NCBI RefSeq assembly: GCF_005063415.1
Contig: NZ_SUEG01000029.1
Coordinates: 1-48,937, forward strand
Source of the DNA: Mesorhizobium sp.
Lineage (GTDB): Bacteria; Pseudomonadota; Alphaproteobacteria; Rhizobiales; Rhizobiaceae
Length of the DNA: 48,937 bases
Direction of reading: 5' to 3'
The notes under the pieces were generated by a model. That model saw only the letters and a list, made by a program, of their open reading frames with translations, was not told where the DNA came from and ran no database searches. Shown here piece by piece: positions 26,654-35,937 of this stretch. A program made the translations under genes and the position numbers. Each line of letters starts with the position of its first letter. Position 1 is the first letter of the stretch.

Positions 26654-27598
26654 ATGGCCCTTGCCGAAGACAGACTGATTGACGAGCCGGGCTTCCGCAT
26701 GTCGGAAGCGACGGCGGGCGATTTCTTCGCCCTGCTGAAGCCGCGCGTCATGTCGCTGGTGGTGTTCACCGCATTTGTCGGCATGGTCGCCGCCCCGGTG
26801 ACCATCAATCCGCTGCTGGCGGTGATCGCGATCCTGGCTATTGCCATTGGTGCTGGCGCGTCCGGTGCGCTCAACATGTGGTACGACGCAGACATCGATG
26901 CGGTGATGACGCGCACCGCCGGCCGTCCCGTGCCGGCCGGCCGCATCCGGCCAGGCGAGGCATTGAGTTTCGGGTTGGTGCTGTCGGTTCTGTCGGTGAT
27001 GACGCTCGGCGTGCTGGTCAACTGGTTGGCCGCATCGCTTCTGGCCTTCACCATCTTTTTCTATGCCGTCATCTACACGATGTGGCTGAAGCGCTGGACG
27101 CCGCAGAACATCGTCATCGGCGGTGCTGCCGGTGCCATCCCGCCGGTCATCGGCTGGGCGGCGGTAACCGGATCGGTCAGCCTCGAAAGTTTGGTGCTGT
27201 TCCTGATCATCTTCCTGTGGACGCCGCCGCATTTCTGGGCGCTCGCGCTGTTCAAGTCGGAGGACTACGCGAAGGCAGGCATTCCGATGATGCCGAATGT
27301 CGCCGGCCATCCCGCGACGAGGCGCCAGATCTTTGCCTATGCGCTGGTCCTCGCACCGGTTGGCGTGCTGCCATGGGTTCTCGGCTTCACCACGCCGGCC
27401 TATGGCATCGTTGCATTGCTGCTCGGCGCCGGCTTCGTCTGGTATGCGTGGAAGGTGCTGCAAATGGCCGATGACGACAGGGCGATGAAGCCGGCCAAGG
27501 CCTTGTTCGGCTATTCGCTGCTTTATCTCTTCGCCATCTTCGCCGCCTACCTTGGCGATTGCGTCGTCGCGCGCGCGCTGACCATCGGTGGAGCATGA
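26654..27598 (+). CDS. ctaB: Protoheme IX farnesyltransferase (haem O synthase)
   Basis: CtaB/Cox10 transfers a farnesyl group to protohaem to give haem O, the precursor of haem A for subunit I. The 314-residue UbiA-family membrane protein has about eight or nine helices. The first Asp-rich motif is N-M-W-Y-D-A-D-I-D (around residue 74), followed by [15 protein letters not shown] second polar loop after the fourth helix pair reads [12 protein letters not shown] and [13 protein letters not shown]. The substrate farnesyl diphosphate ultimately comes from the MEP pathway. Start at 26654 is supported by the usual tail before [10 protein letters not shown]. The next small gene begins immediately after its stop. 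Confidence 0.96.
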   Translation: MALAEDRLIDEPGFRMSEATAGDFFALLKPRVMSLVVFTAFVGMVAAPVTINPLLAVIAILAIAIGAGASGALNMWYDADIDAVMTRTAGRPVPAGRIRPGEALSFGLVLSVLSVMTLGVLVNWLAASLLAFTIFFYAVIYTMWLKRWTPQNIVIGGAAGAIPPVIGWAAVTGSVSLESLVLFLIIFLWTPPHFWALALFKSEDYAKAGIPMMPNVAGHPATRRQIFAYALVLAPVGVLPWVLGFTTPAYGIVALLLGAGFVWYAWKVLQMADDDRAMKPAKALFGYSLLYLFAIFAAYLGDCVVARALTIGGA

Positions 27599-27600
27599 GC

Positions 27601-27762
27601 ATGGCCGAAAAGAAGCTTGAACTGGTCACGCTGACCGAACGTCAGCAGAAGGCCCGCCGCAATCGCTCGGCCGCAATCGGTTTCGCGCTGGCGGCGCTGG
27701 TCGTCATATTCTACGTCGCGACCATCGTGAAATTTGGTCACAGTTTCCCCGGCTCGATGTGA
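27601..27762 (+). CDS. Small single-helix protein of the cox cluster (CoxF-like)
   Basis: A 53-residue protein with a charged N terminus ([19 protein letters not shown]) and one hydrophobic helix ([19 protein letters not shown], residues ~25-43). Proteins of this size and shape occur at this spot between ctaB and ctaG in many alphaproteobacterial cox operons and are often called CoxF or subunit IV-like. Their role in the oxidase is not settled. GGAG lies seven bases before the ATG at 27601. An in-frame ATG at 27595 overlaps the ctaB stop (ATGA) but sits one base from the ribosome-binding site. The stop is eight bases before ctaG. Confidence 0.8.
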   Translation: MAEKKLELVTLTERQQKARRNRSAAIGFALAALVVIFYVATIVKFGHSFPGSM

Positions 27763-27769
27763 GCTGACG

Positions 27770-28402
27770 ATGACCAGGCAAACAGTCACCGATCCTACGA
27801 AGAAAAATACGAACCGCGTCGTCGCTGGCGTCTGCATCGCGTTCTTCGGCGGCATGATCGGCATGGCCTACGCCGCGGTGCCGCTCTATGCGATGTTCTG
27901 CCAGGCGACAGGCTACGGCGGCACCGTCAAACGGGCGACCCAGCAATATGCCGATCGGGTGCTCGACCGCGACATCACCATCCGCTTCGATGCCAACACC
28001 GTCGGCGTTCCCTGGCAATTCCAGCCGGTCGCCCGCTCGATCACCATCAAGATCGGCGAGACCGCCGAGGCGCACTTCAGCGCGACCAACAAATTCAGCC
28101 GGCCCATCACCGGACGCGCCACCTTCAACGTGCAGCCTGAACTGGCCGGACCTTACTTCAACAAGGTCGAGTGTTTCTGCTTCACCGACACGACGCTGAA
28201 GCCGGGCGAGACGTTGGACATGCCGGTCGTCTTCTATGTCGATCCCGACATCGTCAACGCGCCGGAGTTGAAGGATTTGAGGACGATTACCCTATCCTAC
28301 ACGATGTTCCCGGTCGACAAGACCAAGCCGGTCGCATCATCGGTGCCGGCCGACGGCCGCCGCAACAAGATTTCAGATACCGAAGCAAGCCTCGGGGGTT
28401 GA
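27770..28402 (+). CDS. ctaG: Cytochrome c oxidase assembly protein CtaG/Cox11 (CuB insertion)
   Basis: CtaG delivers copper to the CuB site of subunit I. The 210-residue protein has a short cytoplasmic tail, one transmembrane helix ([21 protein letters not shown]), a conserved [15 protein letters not shown] segment just outside the membrane with a Cys, and an immunoglobulin-like periplasmic domain carrying the copper-binding pair [11 protein letters not shown] and MPVVFYVDP. The start at 27770 is eight bases after the small CoxF-like gene; an upstream in-frame start at 27734 would overlap it. coxC starts one base after its stop codon. Confidence 0.96.
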   Translation: MTRQTVTDPTKKNTNRVVAGVCIAFFGGMIGMAYAAVPLYAMFCQATGYGGTVKRATQQYADRVLDRDITIRFDANTVGVPWQFQPVARSITIKIGETAEAHFSATNKFSRPITGRATFNVQPELAGPYFNKVECFCFTDTTLKPGETLDMPVVFYVDPDIVNAPELKDLRTITLSYTMFPVDKTKPVASSVPADGRRNKISDTEASLGG

Positions 28403-28403
28403 T

Positions 28404-29285
28404 ATGGCAGACGCACACGCAAAACCACAACATGACTACCACCTCGTCGACCCGAGCCCGTGGCCTTTCCTGGGCTCCGTCGGGGCGCTGGTGACCGCGC
28501 TCGGCGGTGTCTGTTACATGCAATATCTCAAGGGCGGCGATTTCCCGATCTTCGGTTTCAACATCGCCAACCCATGGCTGTTCTTCATCGGCCTGCTGAT
28601 CGTCATCTACACGATGTTCGCCTGGTGGTCGGATACGATCAAGGAAGCGCATGAGGGACACCACACCCGTGTCGTGTCGCTGCATCTGCGCTACGGCATG
28701 ATCATGTTCATCGCCTCCGAGGTGATGTTCTTCGTCGCCTGGTTCTGGGCGTTCTTCGACGCCAGCCTGTTCCCCGGCGAGGTCCATCAATACGCCCGTA
28801 CCGCCTTCACCGGCGGCGTCTGGCCACCCAAGGGCCTCGAAGTTCTCGACCCCTTCCATCTGCCGCTTTACAACACCGTCATCCTGCTTCTGTCGGGCAC
28901 CACGGTGACCTGGGCGCACCACTCGCTCATCCACGGCGACCGCAAAGGCCTGATCAACGGCTTGGTGCTGACCGTCGGCCTCGGCATGCTGTTCACCATG
29001 GTGCAGGCTTATGAGTACATGCACGCGCCGTTCGGCTTCAGGGATTCAATCTACGGCGCCACCTTCTTCATGGCGACCGGCTTCCATGGTTTCCACGTCA
29101 TCATCGGCACGATCTTCCTGCTGGTCTGCCTGATCCGCGCCATGAAGGGCGACTTCACGCCCAAGCAGCATTTCGGCTTTGAGGCCGCCGCCTGGTACTG
29201 GCACTTCGTCGACGTGGTGTGGCTGTTCCTGTTTGCCTCGATCTACGTCTGGGCATCGAACGGCGCGATGATCGAACCGCACTGA
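28404..29285 (+). CDS. coxC: Cytochrome c oxidase subunit III
   Basis: Subunit III stabilises the oxidase and protects its proton uptake. The 293-residue protein has about seven helices and the family features: [51 protein letters not shown] with the conserved Glu, [11 protein letters not shown], and [21 protein letters not shown] near the C terminus. It is the last of the three core subunit genes. A strong terminator follows its stop by about 20 bases. Confidence 0.97.
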   Translation: MADAHAKPQHDYHLVDPSPWPFLGSVGALVTALGGVCYMQYLKGGDFPIFGFNIANPWLFFIGLLIVIYTMFAWWSDTIKEAHEGHHTRVVSLHLRYGMIMFIASEVMFFVAWFWAFFDASLFPGEVHQYARTAFTGGVWPPKGLEVLDPFHLPLYNTVILLLSGTTVTWAHHSLIHGDRKGLINGLVLTVGLGMLFTMVQAYEYMHAPFGFRDSIYGATFFMATGFHGFHVIIGTIFLLVCLIRAMKGDFTPKQHFGFEAAAWYWHFVDVVWLFLFASIYVWASNGAMIEPH

Positions 29286-29306
29286 GATCGAGCTGAGGAA
29301 ATCGAC

Positions 29307-29342
29307 AAGGCGGCTGCGGCGACGTGGCCGCCTTATCTTTTG
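29307..29342 (+). terminator. Intrinsic terminator after coxC
   Basis: AAGGCGGC (29307-29314) pairs with GCCGCCTT (29327-29334) around a 12-base loop and is followed by ATCTTTTG. It lies between coxC and the DUF983 gene and probably ends the main cox transcript. Confidence 0.7.
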
Positions 29343-29367
29343 CGGCAAATGCTCCTAGGATGACCTC

Positions 29368-29754
29368 ATGAGCGACGACAAGGCGATCTGGCCACCAATC
29401 GATCCGATCTCGGCCGGCCTGCATGGCCGCTGCCCCCGCTGTGGCGAGGGCAGACTGTTCTCTGGGTTCCTCACGGTCGGCAATCGCTGCAGCAATTGCG
29501 GCCTCGATTATTCCTTCGCCGATGCCGGCGACGGGCCGGCGGTGTTCGTTATCCTGATCATCGGCTTCATCGTCGTCGGTCTGGCGCTGTGGATGGAGGT
29601 GACGCTCAATCCGCCGCTCTGGCTGCATCTGCTGCTGTGGATTCCGCTGACGCTGGTGCTTTGCCTGGCGGCGCTCCGGCTGATCAAGGGCGTGCTGCTG
29701 ACGCTGCAATACCGCAACAAGGCGGCCGAGGGCCGGCTGGACCGCGGCGAATGA
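29368..29754 (+). CDS. DUF983-family membrane protein
   Basis: A 128-residue protein with an N-terminal zinc ribbon (GRCPRCGEGRLF and NRCSNCGLDYSF: two C-x-x-C pairs) and two hydrophobic helices (VFVILIIGFIVVGLALWM; LLLWIPLTLVLCLAALRL). DUF983 genes are found beside oxidase assembly genes in many alphaproteobacteria, so a role in oxidase or haem assembly is plausible but untested as far as I know. Its stop overlaps the SURF1 start (ATGA, 29751-29754), implying coupled translation. It follows the terminator after coxC, so it may be expressed from its own promoter. Confidence 0.88.
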   Translation: MSDDKAIWPPIDPISAGLHGRCPRCGEGRLFSGFLTVGNRCSNCGLDYSFADAGDGPAVFVILIIGFIVVGLALWMEVTLNPPLWLHLLLWIPLTLVLCLAALRLIKGVLLTLQYRNKAAEGRLDRGE

Positions 29755-30506
29755 GCGAGGCATCAGGTTTGGTGGCCGGCCGGTCGCGGCCGAAGCGCGC
29801 ATTGGCGTTCGGCCTGGGTATCGTCGTGTTTTTGATCCTGCTGGCGCTCGGCACCTGGCAGGTTCAGCGCCTGCACTGGAAAGAGGGCCTTCTCCAGACG
29901 ATAGACCAGCGGACGCATTCGGCGCCTGTGCCATTGGCCGAGGTCGAAAAGCGGTTTGCTGCCACTGGCGACGTGGACTACACGCCGGCAACGGTGACCG
30001 GCACTTTCCTGCATCAAGGCGAGCGGCATTTCCTCGCCACCTGGGAAGGCCAGTCCGGTTTCGATGTCTTCACGCCGCTGCAACTCGACGATGGCCGTTT
30101 CGTACTGATCAACCGCGGCTTCGTGCCTTATGATTTCAAGGACCCAGCCAAGCGGCCGCAGGGGCAGGTAACGGGCGAAGTGACGGTGACGGGGCTCGCC
30201 CGCAACCCGCTGACGGCCAAGCCCTCGATGATGCTTCCCGATAATGATCCGCAGAAGAACATCTTCTACTGGAAAGATCGTGATGCGATGGCCTCGAGCG
30301 CCGGCTTGCCGGCGGGAGCGGCGCTGGTGCCGATCTTCATCGATGTGAACGCCACGGCCAACCCCGGCGGGCTGCCGGTTGGCGGTGTCACCGTCATCGA
30401 CCTGCCGAACAGCCATCTGCAATATGCGATAACCTGGTACGGCCTTGCCGCCGCCCTTGCCGGCGTCCTGATCTCCTGGCTCCGCCGCCCGGCGAAAGAC
30501 CAATGA
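29751..30506 (+). CDS. SURF1-family oxidase assembly protein
   Basis: SURF1 (Shy1) helps insert haem a into subunit I. The 251-residue protein has two transmembrane helices near its ends (LAFGLGIVVFLILLALGTWQ and YAITWYGLAAALAGVLISWL) and a periplasmic domain between them. Family motifs are visible: GTWQVQRLHWK after the first helix, GTFLHQGERHFL, VLINRGFVPYDF, and SHLQYAITWYGLA. The ATG at 29751 overlaps the DUF983 stop. This completes the assembly set ctaB, ctaG and SURF1 in one region. Confidence 0.94.
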   Translation: MSEASGLVAGRSRPKRALAFGLGIVVFLILLALGTWQVQRLHWKEGLLQTIDQRTHSAPVPLAEVEKRFAATGDVDYTPATVTGTFLHQGERHFLATWEGQSGFDVFTPLQLDDGRFVLINRGFVPYDFKDPAKRPQGQVTGEVTVTGLARNPLTAKPSMMLPDNDPQKNIFYWKDRDAMASSAGLPAGAALVPIFIDVNATANPGGLPVGGVTVIDLPNSHLQYAITWYGLAAALAGVLISWLRRPAKDQ

Positions 30507-30613
30507 TCGCCGCCACTACCCTTGACAGGGCAGGGCCGCACACCTCATTTCGCGCCTTGAGCTCACAAGTCATAGTCCGATCAACCGGCCTACAATCAGC
30601 GTAAGATGCAATC

Positions 30614-31618
30614 ATGCTTCACACAAAACCACCGCTGACCATCCGGCTCTGCCAGCCGCGCGGTTTCTGTGCGGGCGTCGACCGTGCCATCCAGATCGTC
30701 GTGCTGGCGCTGAAGAAATACGGCGCGCCGGTTTATGTCCGCCACGAGATCGTGCACAACCGCTACGTCGTCGAAGGGCTGCAAAGCCTCGGCGCGGTGT
30801 TCATCGAGGAGCTCTCCGAGATCCCGCCCGAGCATCGCCAGAGCCCGGTCGTCTTTTCGGCGCATGGCGTGCCGAAATCAGTGCCGGCCGACGCCCGGTC
30901 CCGCAACCTATTCTATCTCGACGCGACTTGCCCGCTGGTCTCGAAAGTCCACAAGCAGGCAATGCGCCATCAGCGGCTGGGCCGCCACGTGCTTTTGATC
31001 GGCCATGCCGGGCATCCGGAGGTGATTGGCACAATGGGCCAGTTGCCGGACGGCGCGGTCACTCTGATCGAGACCGAAGCCGACGCCGCAAGCTTCGTGC
31101 CTGCAGACCCGCAGGCGCTCGGCTTCGTGACCCAGACGACGCTGTCGGTCGAGGACACCGCCGGTATCATCCGCGCGCTGCAGCAACGTTTTCCCGAGCT
31201 GCACGCGCCGGCGGCGGAATCGATCTGTTATGCCACCACCAATCGCCAGGAAGCGGTCAAGGAGACAGCGGCCGGCGCCGATCTCTTCCTGGTTGTCGGC
31301 GCACCTAACTCCTCCAACTCGCGGCGCCTGGTCGAAGTGGCCGAGCGCGCCGGCGCCTCGATGTCGCTTCTCGTGCAGCGCGCCTCCGAAATTCCGTGGA
31401 ATGACATTGTCGGCATCTCGACGCTCGGTCTGTCGGCGGGCGCTTCGGCGCCGGAGATCATCGTCGACGAGATCGTCGATGCTTTCAGGCAGCGCTTCGA
31501 CGTGACCATCGAGCTGGCCGTGACCGCGACGGAGACGGAGGATTTTCCGGTGATGCGGGTGTTGCGCGATGTCGAATTGACGGCAGCCGACATGGCCTTC
31601 GTCAACGGGGCTGCGTAG
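30614..31618 (+). CDS. ispH: 4-hydroxy-3-methylbut-2-enyl diphosphate reductase
   Basis: IspH is the last enzyme of the MEP pathway; it reduces HMBPP to IPP and DMAPP with a [4Fe-4S] cluster. The 334-residue protein shows all three cluster cysteines in context: [25 protein letters not shown] and [11 protein letters not shown]. The substrate-binding residues HEIVHN, FSAHGVP and HAGHPEV are also present, with [11 protein letters not shown] in the third domain. It leads a run of three tightly packed genes (ispH-thrB-rnhA), with five bases before thrB. Confidence 0.97.
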   Translation: MLHTKPPLTIRLCQPRGFCAGVDRAIQIVVLALKKYGAPVYVRHEIVHNRYVVEGLQSLGAVFIEELSEIPPEHRQSPVVFSAHGVPKSVPADARSRNLFYLDATCPLVSKVHKQAMRHQRLGRHVLLIGHAGHPEVIGTMGQLPDGAVTLIETEADAASFVPADPQALGFVTQTTLSVEDTAGIIRALQQRFPELHAPAAESICYATTNRQEAVKETAAGADLFLVVGAPNSSNSRRLVEVAERAGASMSLLVQRASEIPWNDIVGISTLGLSAGASAPEIIVDEIVDAFRQRFDVTIELAVTATETEDFPVMRVLRDVELTAADMAFVNGAA

Positions 31619-31623
31619 CCACG

Positions 31624-32586
31624 ATGGCGGTCTACACCGACGTCAATGAGGGCGAGCTCGGCGCGTTCCTCAGCAACTATCCGGTCGGCGATCTCTTGTC
31701 CTACAAGGGCATCGCCGAAGGCACCGAAAACTCGAATTTTTTACTACACACCAGCAGCGGCTCCTACATCCTGACGCTTTACGAGAAGCGCGTCGACAAG
31801 GCTGACCTGCCGTTCTTTCTCGGCCTCATGGCCCACCTCGCCAGAAAGGGCATTTCGTGCCCGCTCCCGGTCACCGCACATGATGGCGGTGTGATCGGAA
31901 CACTTGCCGGCCGGCCGGCGGTCATCATTACCTTTCTCGAAGGCCTGTCGCTGCGGCGGCCGACGGCTGCGCATTGCGGCGAGGTCGGCAAGGCGCTGGC
32001 GGCACTGCATCTCGCCGGCGCGGATTTTCCGATGACCCGCCCCAACGCCCTTGCCATCGATGGCTGGCGCAAGCTGTGGAATGCCGCCCGCGCCCGCGCC
32101 GATGAGGTCGAGCCTGGACTGGCGGCCGAGGTCGATGCCGATTTCGCCGATTTCGAGCGAAACTGGCCGAACGGTCTGCCGCAGGGCATCATCCATGCCG
32201 ATCTTTTCCCGGACAATGTGTTCTTCCTCGGCGAGAAACTGTCCGGGCTGATCGACTTCTATTTCGCCTGCAACGACCTCTACGCTTATGACGTTGCCAC
32301 GTGCCTGAACGCCTGGTGCTTCGAGAAGGATTTTTCCTTCAATCTGACCAAGGGCACGGCGCTGCTTGCCGGCTACCAAGGCGTGCGGCCGTTGAGCGGT
32401 GACGAGAAAGCTGCGCTGCCGATGCTGGCGCGCGGCTCGGCGCTGCGCTTCATGCTGACCCGGCTCTACGACTGGCTGACGGTTCCGGACGGCGGGCTGG
32501 TGATGAAACGCGACCCGACCGAGTATATCCGCCGGATGCGCTTCCACCGGGCGATCAACTCTCCTTCCGAATATGGACTGACATGA
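31624..32586 (+). CDS. thrB: Homoserine kinase (APH-type)
   Basis: Phosphorylates homoserine with ATP, the step before threonine synthase. The 320-residue protein is the aminoglycoside-phosphotransferase-fold form of ThrB used by alphaproteobacteria, not the GHMP form. It shows [13 protein letters not shown] near the N terminus, [10 protein letters not shown] with the ATP-binding Lys, [13 protein letters not shown] with the catalytic Asp, and [19 protein letters not shown] with the metal Asp. thrC lies about 8 kb further along on the other strand. Its stop overlaps the rnhA start (ATGA, 32583-32586). Confidence 0.95.
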   Translation: MAVYTDVNEGELGAFLSNYPVGDLLSYKGIAEGTENSNFLLHTSSGSYILTLYEKRVDKADLPFFLGLMAHLARKGISCPLPVTAHDGGVIGTLAGRPAVIITFLEGLSLRRPTAAHCGEVGKALAALHLAGADFPMTRPNALAIDGWRKLWNAARARADEVEPGLAAEVDADFADFERNWPNGLPQGIIHADLFPDNVFFLGEKLSGLIDFYFACNDLYAYDVATCLNAWCFEKDFSFNLTKGTALLAGYQGVRPLSGDEKAALPMLARGSALRFMLTRLYDWLTVPDGGLVMKRDPTEYIRRMRFHRAINSPSEYGLT

Positions 32587-33122
32587 CCAAGCGCGTTGAA
32601 ATCTTCACCGATGGTGCTTGTTCGGGCAATCCCGGGCCTGGCGGCTGGGGCGCAATCCTGCGCTTCAACGGCGCCATCAAGGAGCTCCATGGTGGCGAGG
32701 CTCTGACCACCAACAACCGCATGGAGTTGTTGGCCGCCATCTCGGCGCTTAATGCGCTCAAGGAGCCCTGTGCCGTCGATCTTTATACCGACAGCAACTA
32801 TGTCAAGGACGGCATTTTCAGCTGGATCGACGGCTGGAAGCGCAACGGCTGGAAGACGGCGGCCAGGCAGCCAGTGAAGAATGCCGAGCTGTGGCAGCAG
32901 CTCGACGCCGCGCGTAACCGCCATCAGGTCACCTGGCATTGGGTCAAGGGCCATGCCGGCCATCCCGAGAACGAGCGCGCCGACGAATTGGCGCGGCTCG
33001 GCATGGCGCCATTCAAGACGAAGTCGGCGAAACCCGTACTCGCGTCAGTGCCGCCGAAGGAAGGCACCCAATCCAAGCAATCAGTGGCCAAGAAGGTTCG
33101 GCGCTCGACCCAGAGTTATTGA
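32583..33122 (+). CDS. rnhA: Ribonuclease HI
   Basis: RNase HI cleaves RNA in RNA-DNA hybrids. The 179-residue protein has the four catalytic acids: Asp10 in [16 protein letters not shown], Glu48 in NNRMELLAA, Asp70 in [10 protein letters not shown], and the final Asp in [12 protein letters not shown]. The basic handle ([14 protein letters not shown]) is present. About 25 residues follow the usual end, rich in Lys, Ser and Pro ([20 protein letters not shown] and on), a tail seen in rhizobial forms and probably disordered. Its ATG overlaps the thrB stop. It converges on the DUF2938 gene 20 bases away. Confidence 0.96.
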   Translation: MTKRVEIFTDGACSGNPGPGGWGAILRFNGAIKELHGGEALTTNNRMELLAAISALNALKEPCAVDLYTDSNYVKDGIFSWIDGWKRNGWKTAARQPVKNAELWQQLDAARNRHQVTWHWVKGHAGHPENERADELARLGMAPFKTKSAKPVLASVPPKEGTQSKQSVAKKVRRSTQSY

Positions 33123-33141
33123 ATTCGGTCGAACTGGCGTG

Positions 33142-33621
33142 TCAGCGGATCAGCAGGGCGGTGCCGAACAGTCCGATTGCGAACACCGTGTGCGAGACAA
33201 GATTGAGGGCGCGGACCTGCATCGGATTGGGCCGCTTCGAAGCGGCCCAGCCGGCACCCATGCCGGGAGACAGCAGGAACCAACCAGCGCCGACGGTGAC
33301 CATGCCGAGGATAAAGGCCGGCAGGAAGGTCGGCGCGGTGAGCCAGGCCGTTCCGGCCAGCACGACCAGAATGATGCCGTAGACGATGCCGACAGCGTAA
33401 TGAAAGGCCCAGCCAAGCGCCGATTCATGCGCGTAGGGCGAGGCCTCGCCAATGTCGTCATGGAAGACCTTGCCTTCCCTGAGATGCCAGACCCAGCGGC
33501 CGACCAGCCCCCAGTTCGGTCGCGGTTGGGCAAAGGCCTTGTTCAGGAAAATCGCCCACACATCCATAAGCGCGGTTGCGCCGATGCCGATCGCGACGCT
33601 GCGCCAGACGATGTCAGACAT
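33142..33621 (-). CDS. DUF2938-family membrane protein
   Basis: A 159-residue inner-membrane protein with about four hydrophobic helices: VAIGIGATALMDVWAIFL, WAFHYAVGIVYGIILVVLAG, FLPAFILGMVTVGAGWFLL and VSHTVFAIGLFGTALLI. A conserved polar stretch RPNWGLVGRWVWHLREG lies after the first helix, and the helix-flanking GWAASKRPNP sits near the end. This matches the DUF2938 pattern; function is unknown. The ATG at 33621 has GGGGA eight bases upstream. The frame remains open to 33708 but that part lacks a ribosome-binding site. A palindromic repeat and the peroxiredoxin terminator lie between it and the next gene. Confidence 0.85.
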   Translation of the reverse strand: MSDIVWRSVAIGIGATALMDVWAIFLNKAFAQPRPNWGLVGRWVWHLREGKVFHDDIGEASPYAHESALGWAFHYAVGIVYGIILVVLAGTAWLTAPTFLPAFILGMVTVGAGWFLLSPGMGAGWAASKRPNPMQVRALNLVSHTVFAIGLFGTALLIR

Positions 33622-33661
33622 GATCGAGGTCCCCAAAAGCAAGCTGTCCCGAAGGGCCGAC

Positions 33662-33703
33662 GCATGGCCCCGAAAACCGGGTCGGCTTTCGGAAGGATCA
33701 TGC
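33662..33703. repeat. Rhizobial intergenic palindromic repeat unit (CCGAAAACCGG type)
   Basis: GCATG (33662-33666) with CATGC (33699-33703), and inside them CCGAAA (33670-33675) with TTTCGG (33687-33692), make a nested palindrome. It resembles the abundant GATCATGC/CCGAAAA intergenic element of Mesorhizobium and Rhizobium. It is a different family from the unit at 1088-1131. Confidence 0.55.
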
Positions 33704-33710
33704 GCCAATG

Positions 33711-33736
33711 CAAAAGTCAGCGTCCTTTGGACGCTG
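33711..33736 (-). terminator. Intrinsic terminator of the peroxiredoxin gene
   Basis: CAGCGTCC (33718-33725) and GGACGCTG (33729-33736) pair perfectly around three bases. On the minus strand the stem is followed by ACTTTTGC. It lies about 30 bases beyond the peroxiredoxin stop. Confidence 0.7.
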
Positions 33737-33767
33737 AGCGCCCGAAGGCGCCCGCCGCGTCCCTGGC

Positions 33768-34268
33768 CTAGGCTGTCGCCAAGACGGAAAGCTGTCCGAG
33801 AATGTGAGCCGCACCGGATTCGTCGACGCCGGGCTTTGTCTCGACATTGAGCGCGGTGACCTTGCCGTCATCGACGATCATCGAAAAACGCTTCGAGCGC
33901 AGCCCCATGCCGCCGCTGGAGAGGTCGGCGTCGAGGCCGACCGATTTGGCGAAATCGCCATTACCGTCGGCAAGATAAAGGATTTTGCCTTCACCGCCGC
34001 TGAAGCGGGCCCAAGCCCCCATGACGTGAACATCGTTGACCGAGACAACGGCGATAGTGTCGACGCCGCGCGCCAGGATGGCGTCGTAATTATCCAGGTA
34101 GCCGGGCAGATGATTGTTGCTGCAGGTTGGCGTGAAAGCGCCTGGAACCCCAAACAGCACGACCGTCTTTCCTGAGAATATCTCGCCGGTCGTGATCGGC
34201 TTTGCACCGTCGGCGGTCATTGTCTTGAAGGTCGCATCGGGCAGTTTGTCGCCAACGGAGATCGTCAT
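33768..34268 (-). CDS. Peroxiredoxin (Prx5/AhpE-like redoxin)
   Basis: A 166-residue thiol peroxidase of the Prx5 type that reduces hydrogen and organic peroxides. The active-site motif is PGAFTPTCSNNHLPGY with peroxidatic Cys49, preceded by VVLFGVPGAF, and the later Arg lies in the GLRSKRFSMIV segment. No other cysteine is present, so it must be a 1-Cys enzyme recycled by an external thiol such as glutathione plus glutaredoxin or thioredoxin. GAGGA lies six bases before the ATG. A DsbD-N-like gene lies 83 bases upstream on the same strand. Confidence 0.93.
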   Translation of the reverse strand: MTISVGDKLPDATFKTMTADGAKPITTGEIFSGKTVVLFGVPGAFTPTCSNNHLPGYLDNYDAILARGVDTIAVVSVNDVHVMGAWARFSGGEGKILYLADGNGDFAKSVGLDADLSSGGMGLRSKRFSMIVDDGKVTALNVETKPGVDESGAAHILGQLSVLATA

Positions 34269-34351
34269 GATGGTCCTCGCTTGAGAATGGAAAGGGAGTG
34301 TCCTTGCGATAGCGAACTAAGGCGCGCCCGGCAACCGTCCAGACGTTGGCA

Positions 34352-35158
34352 TCACGGAAAAGGCAGCAGGCCTTCGACCGCGCCAGCGGCACTTGTCAGT
34401 GTATAGTGCAGGCCGCCGTCGGTTGGCGTTGTCGACGGCCTGTCGAGGATCGGCACAGTAAAGATCAGCTTGCCATCCTTTTCGCTGCGCGCCGGGGCAC
34501 CGAACATGTAGTCGCGTTCGCCAGCAACGAAGAAGTCGGCGCCCTCGGGGCTGCCCGGAAGGCTCGCTTCGACAATCAGCGTTTCGTGGTCGCCCGGCAG
34601 TACGTTTATGCCGAAATCGGGCGTTGCCGTGGCGGGCAGGGTGGCAAGGCCTGCCTTGACCAGCGCCGCGTCCTCGGCGTTGTCCGGATCGGCGCCGGGA
34701 TCGACGGTCAGCCTCGTCTGCACCGGGATGCAGATGGTTTCGCAAATGCCGAGGAAGATATCCGCATCGATGACGGCCGGCTGGCCGGGCGCGGCAAGCG
34801 TGAACGTCACCGGCAACGAAACCGGGTGGTCGTAGCCGGCCCATTTGCCATAGCCGTCGTCATGGCGCTGCGGCGGCGGAAACGAAAGCGTCGCGTCGGC
34901 AATGTTGGTGCTGGCCGAGACGTCGATCTGTGGCGGCACGCCTGCATCGCCCGGATCGCGCCAATAGGTTTTCCAGCCGGGCTTCAGCGCAATGTCGAGG
35001 ACGCCCTGGAGACGTCCGGCCTCGTCGGCTTTGCCGCTCGTTACCAGTCGCACCCTGCCGCCTTCGCTGTTGTACCAGGCCGACGAGGAGGCTGAGGCTG
35101 GGAGGCCGGTCGCCGATCCAATGGCCACACTAAGCAGCAGGATTTTCAAGCTTTGCAT
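34352..35158 (-). CDS. Secreted DsbD N-terminal-domain-like protein
   Basis: A 268-residue exported protein. A signal peptide (ILLLSVAIGSATGLPASAS) leads into two domains that match the periplasmic N-terminal domain of DsbD/ScsB proteins. Landmarks are LDIALKPGWKTYWRDPGDAG, the CxxxC pair in LGICETICIPV (around residue 130), and a second beta-rich half. The membrane electron-transfer domain and thioredoxin domain of DsbD are absent, so the protein is a stand-alone acceptor or chaperone, perhaps served by a separate CcdA-like protein. The start at 35158 precedes a good signal peptide but has a weak ribosome-binding site. It is divergent from the algH-like gene. Confidence 0.88.
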   Translation of the reverse strand: MQSLKILLLSVAIGSATGLPASASSSAWYNSEGGRVRLVTSGKADEAGRLQGVLDIALKPGWKTYWRDPGDAGVPPQIDVSASTNIADATLSFPPPQRHDDGYGKWAGYDHPVSLPVTFTLAAPGQPAVIDADIFLGICETICIPVQTRLTVDPGADPDNAEDAALVKAGLATLPATATPDFGINVLPGDHETLIVEASLPGSPEGADFFVAGERDYMFGAPARSEKDGKLIFTVPILDRPSTTPTDGGLHYTLTSAAGAVEGLLPFP

Positions 35159-35305
35159 GACGGTGATTTGATCGTCCGTTGATGGCCGCACAATGATTTC
35201 ATGACGCGGCCGGCATCATATTTGCGTGACCTTCGATTTACGAGCCTGATCAAATCGGGCGCCGCCCATCTTTTCGACGCTTCGGAAACGCGTTACGCTG
35301 TGGCC

Positions 35306-35914
35306 ATGGATTTGTTGCGCCATAAAAGGACGGCCGCAGGACCCGGCTTTCTCGACGACCAGTTCCTGATTGCCATGCCCGGCATGAAGGACGACCGCTT
35401 CACGCGCTCTGTCATCTACATTTGCGCGCACAGCGACGAGGGCGCGATGGGGCTGATCATCAACCAGACGCAGCAGATGCTGTTTCCGGACCTGCTCGTA
35501 CAACTTGGCATCATGAATGAGATGGAGGCGATCCGCCTGCCACCGCCGGCGCGCGACTTCGTCGTGCGCAATGGCGGACCGGTGGATCGCAGCCGCGGCT
35601 TCGTCCTGCATTCGGGCGACTACCGGGTGGAATCCTCGCTCGCCGTGTCCGACGACGTCTGCCTGACCGCGACCGTCGACATATTGCGCGCCATCTCCTC
35701 CGGCCGCGGACCCCGGCGGGCGCTGATGGCGCTCGGTTATGCCGGCTGGGGTGCGGGCCAGCTTGAAAACGAGATCGTCGAGAATGGCTGGCTGACTTGC
35801 CCGGCAAGTGCCGAGCTTCTGTTCGACGCCGACATCGACCGCAAATACGACCGGATTCTTGCCTCGATCGGCATCGATCTCGCGCATCTCAGCCTGGCTG
35901 CCGGTCACGCCTGA
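35306..35914 (+). CDS. YqgE/AlgH-family protein
   Basis: A 202-residue soluble protein of the UPF0301 (YqgE/AlgH) family. Features: [56 protein letters not shown], and [16 protein letters not shown] near the end. The name AlgH comes from alginate regulation in Pseudomonas, but the biochemical role is not known and the family is widespread outside alginate producers. I chose the ATG at 35306, which gives [12 protein letters not shown]; an in-frame start at 35201 would add 35 residues of unconserved sequence. It ends 23 bases from the convergent EAL gene. Confidence 0.9.
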   Translation: MDLLRHKRTAAGPGFLDDQFLIAMPGMKDDRFTRSVIYICAHSDEGAMGLIINQTQQMLFPDLLVQLGIMNEMEAIRLPPPARDFVVRNGGPVDRSRGFVLHSGDYRVESSLAVSDDVCLTATVDILRAISSGRGPRRALMALGYAGWGAGQLENEIVENGWLTCPASAELLFDADIDRKYDRILASIGIDLAHLSLAAGHA

Positions 35915-35937
35915 GCCTCATCACGTCCCGAAACTTG

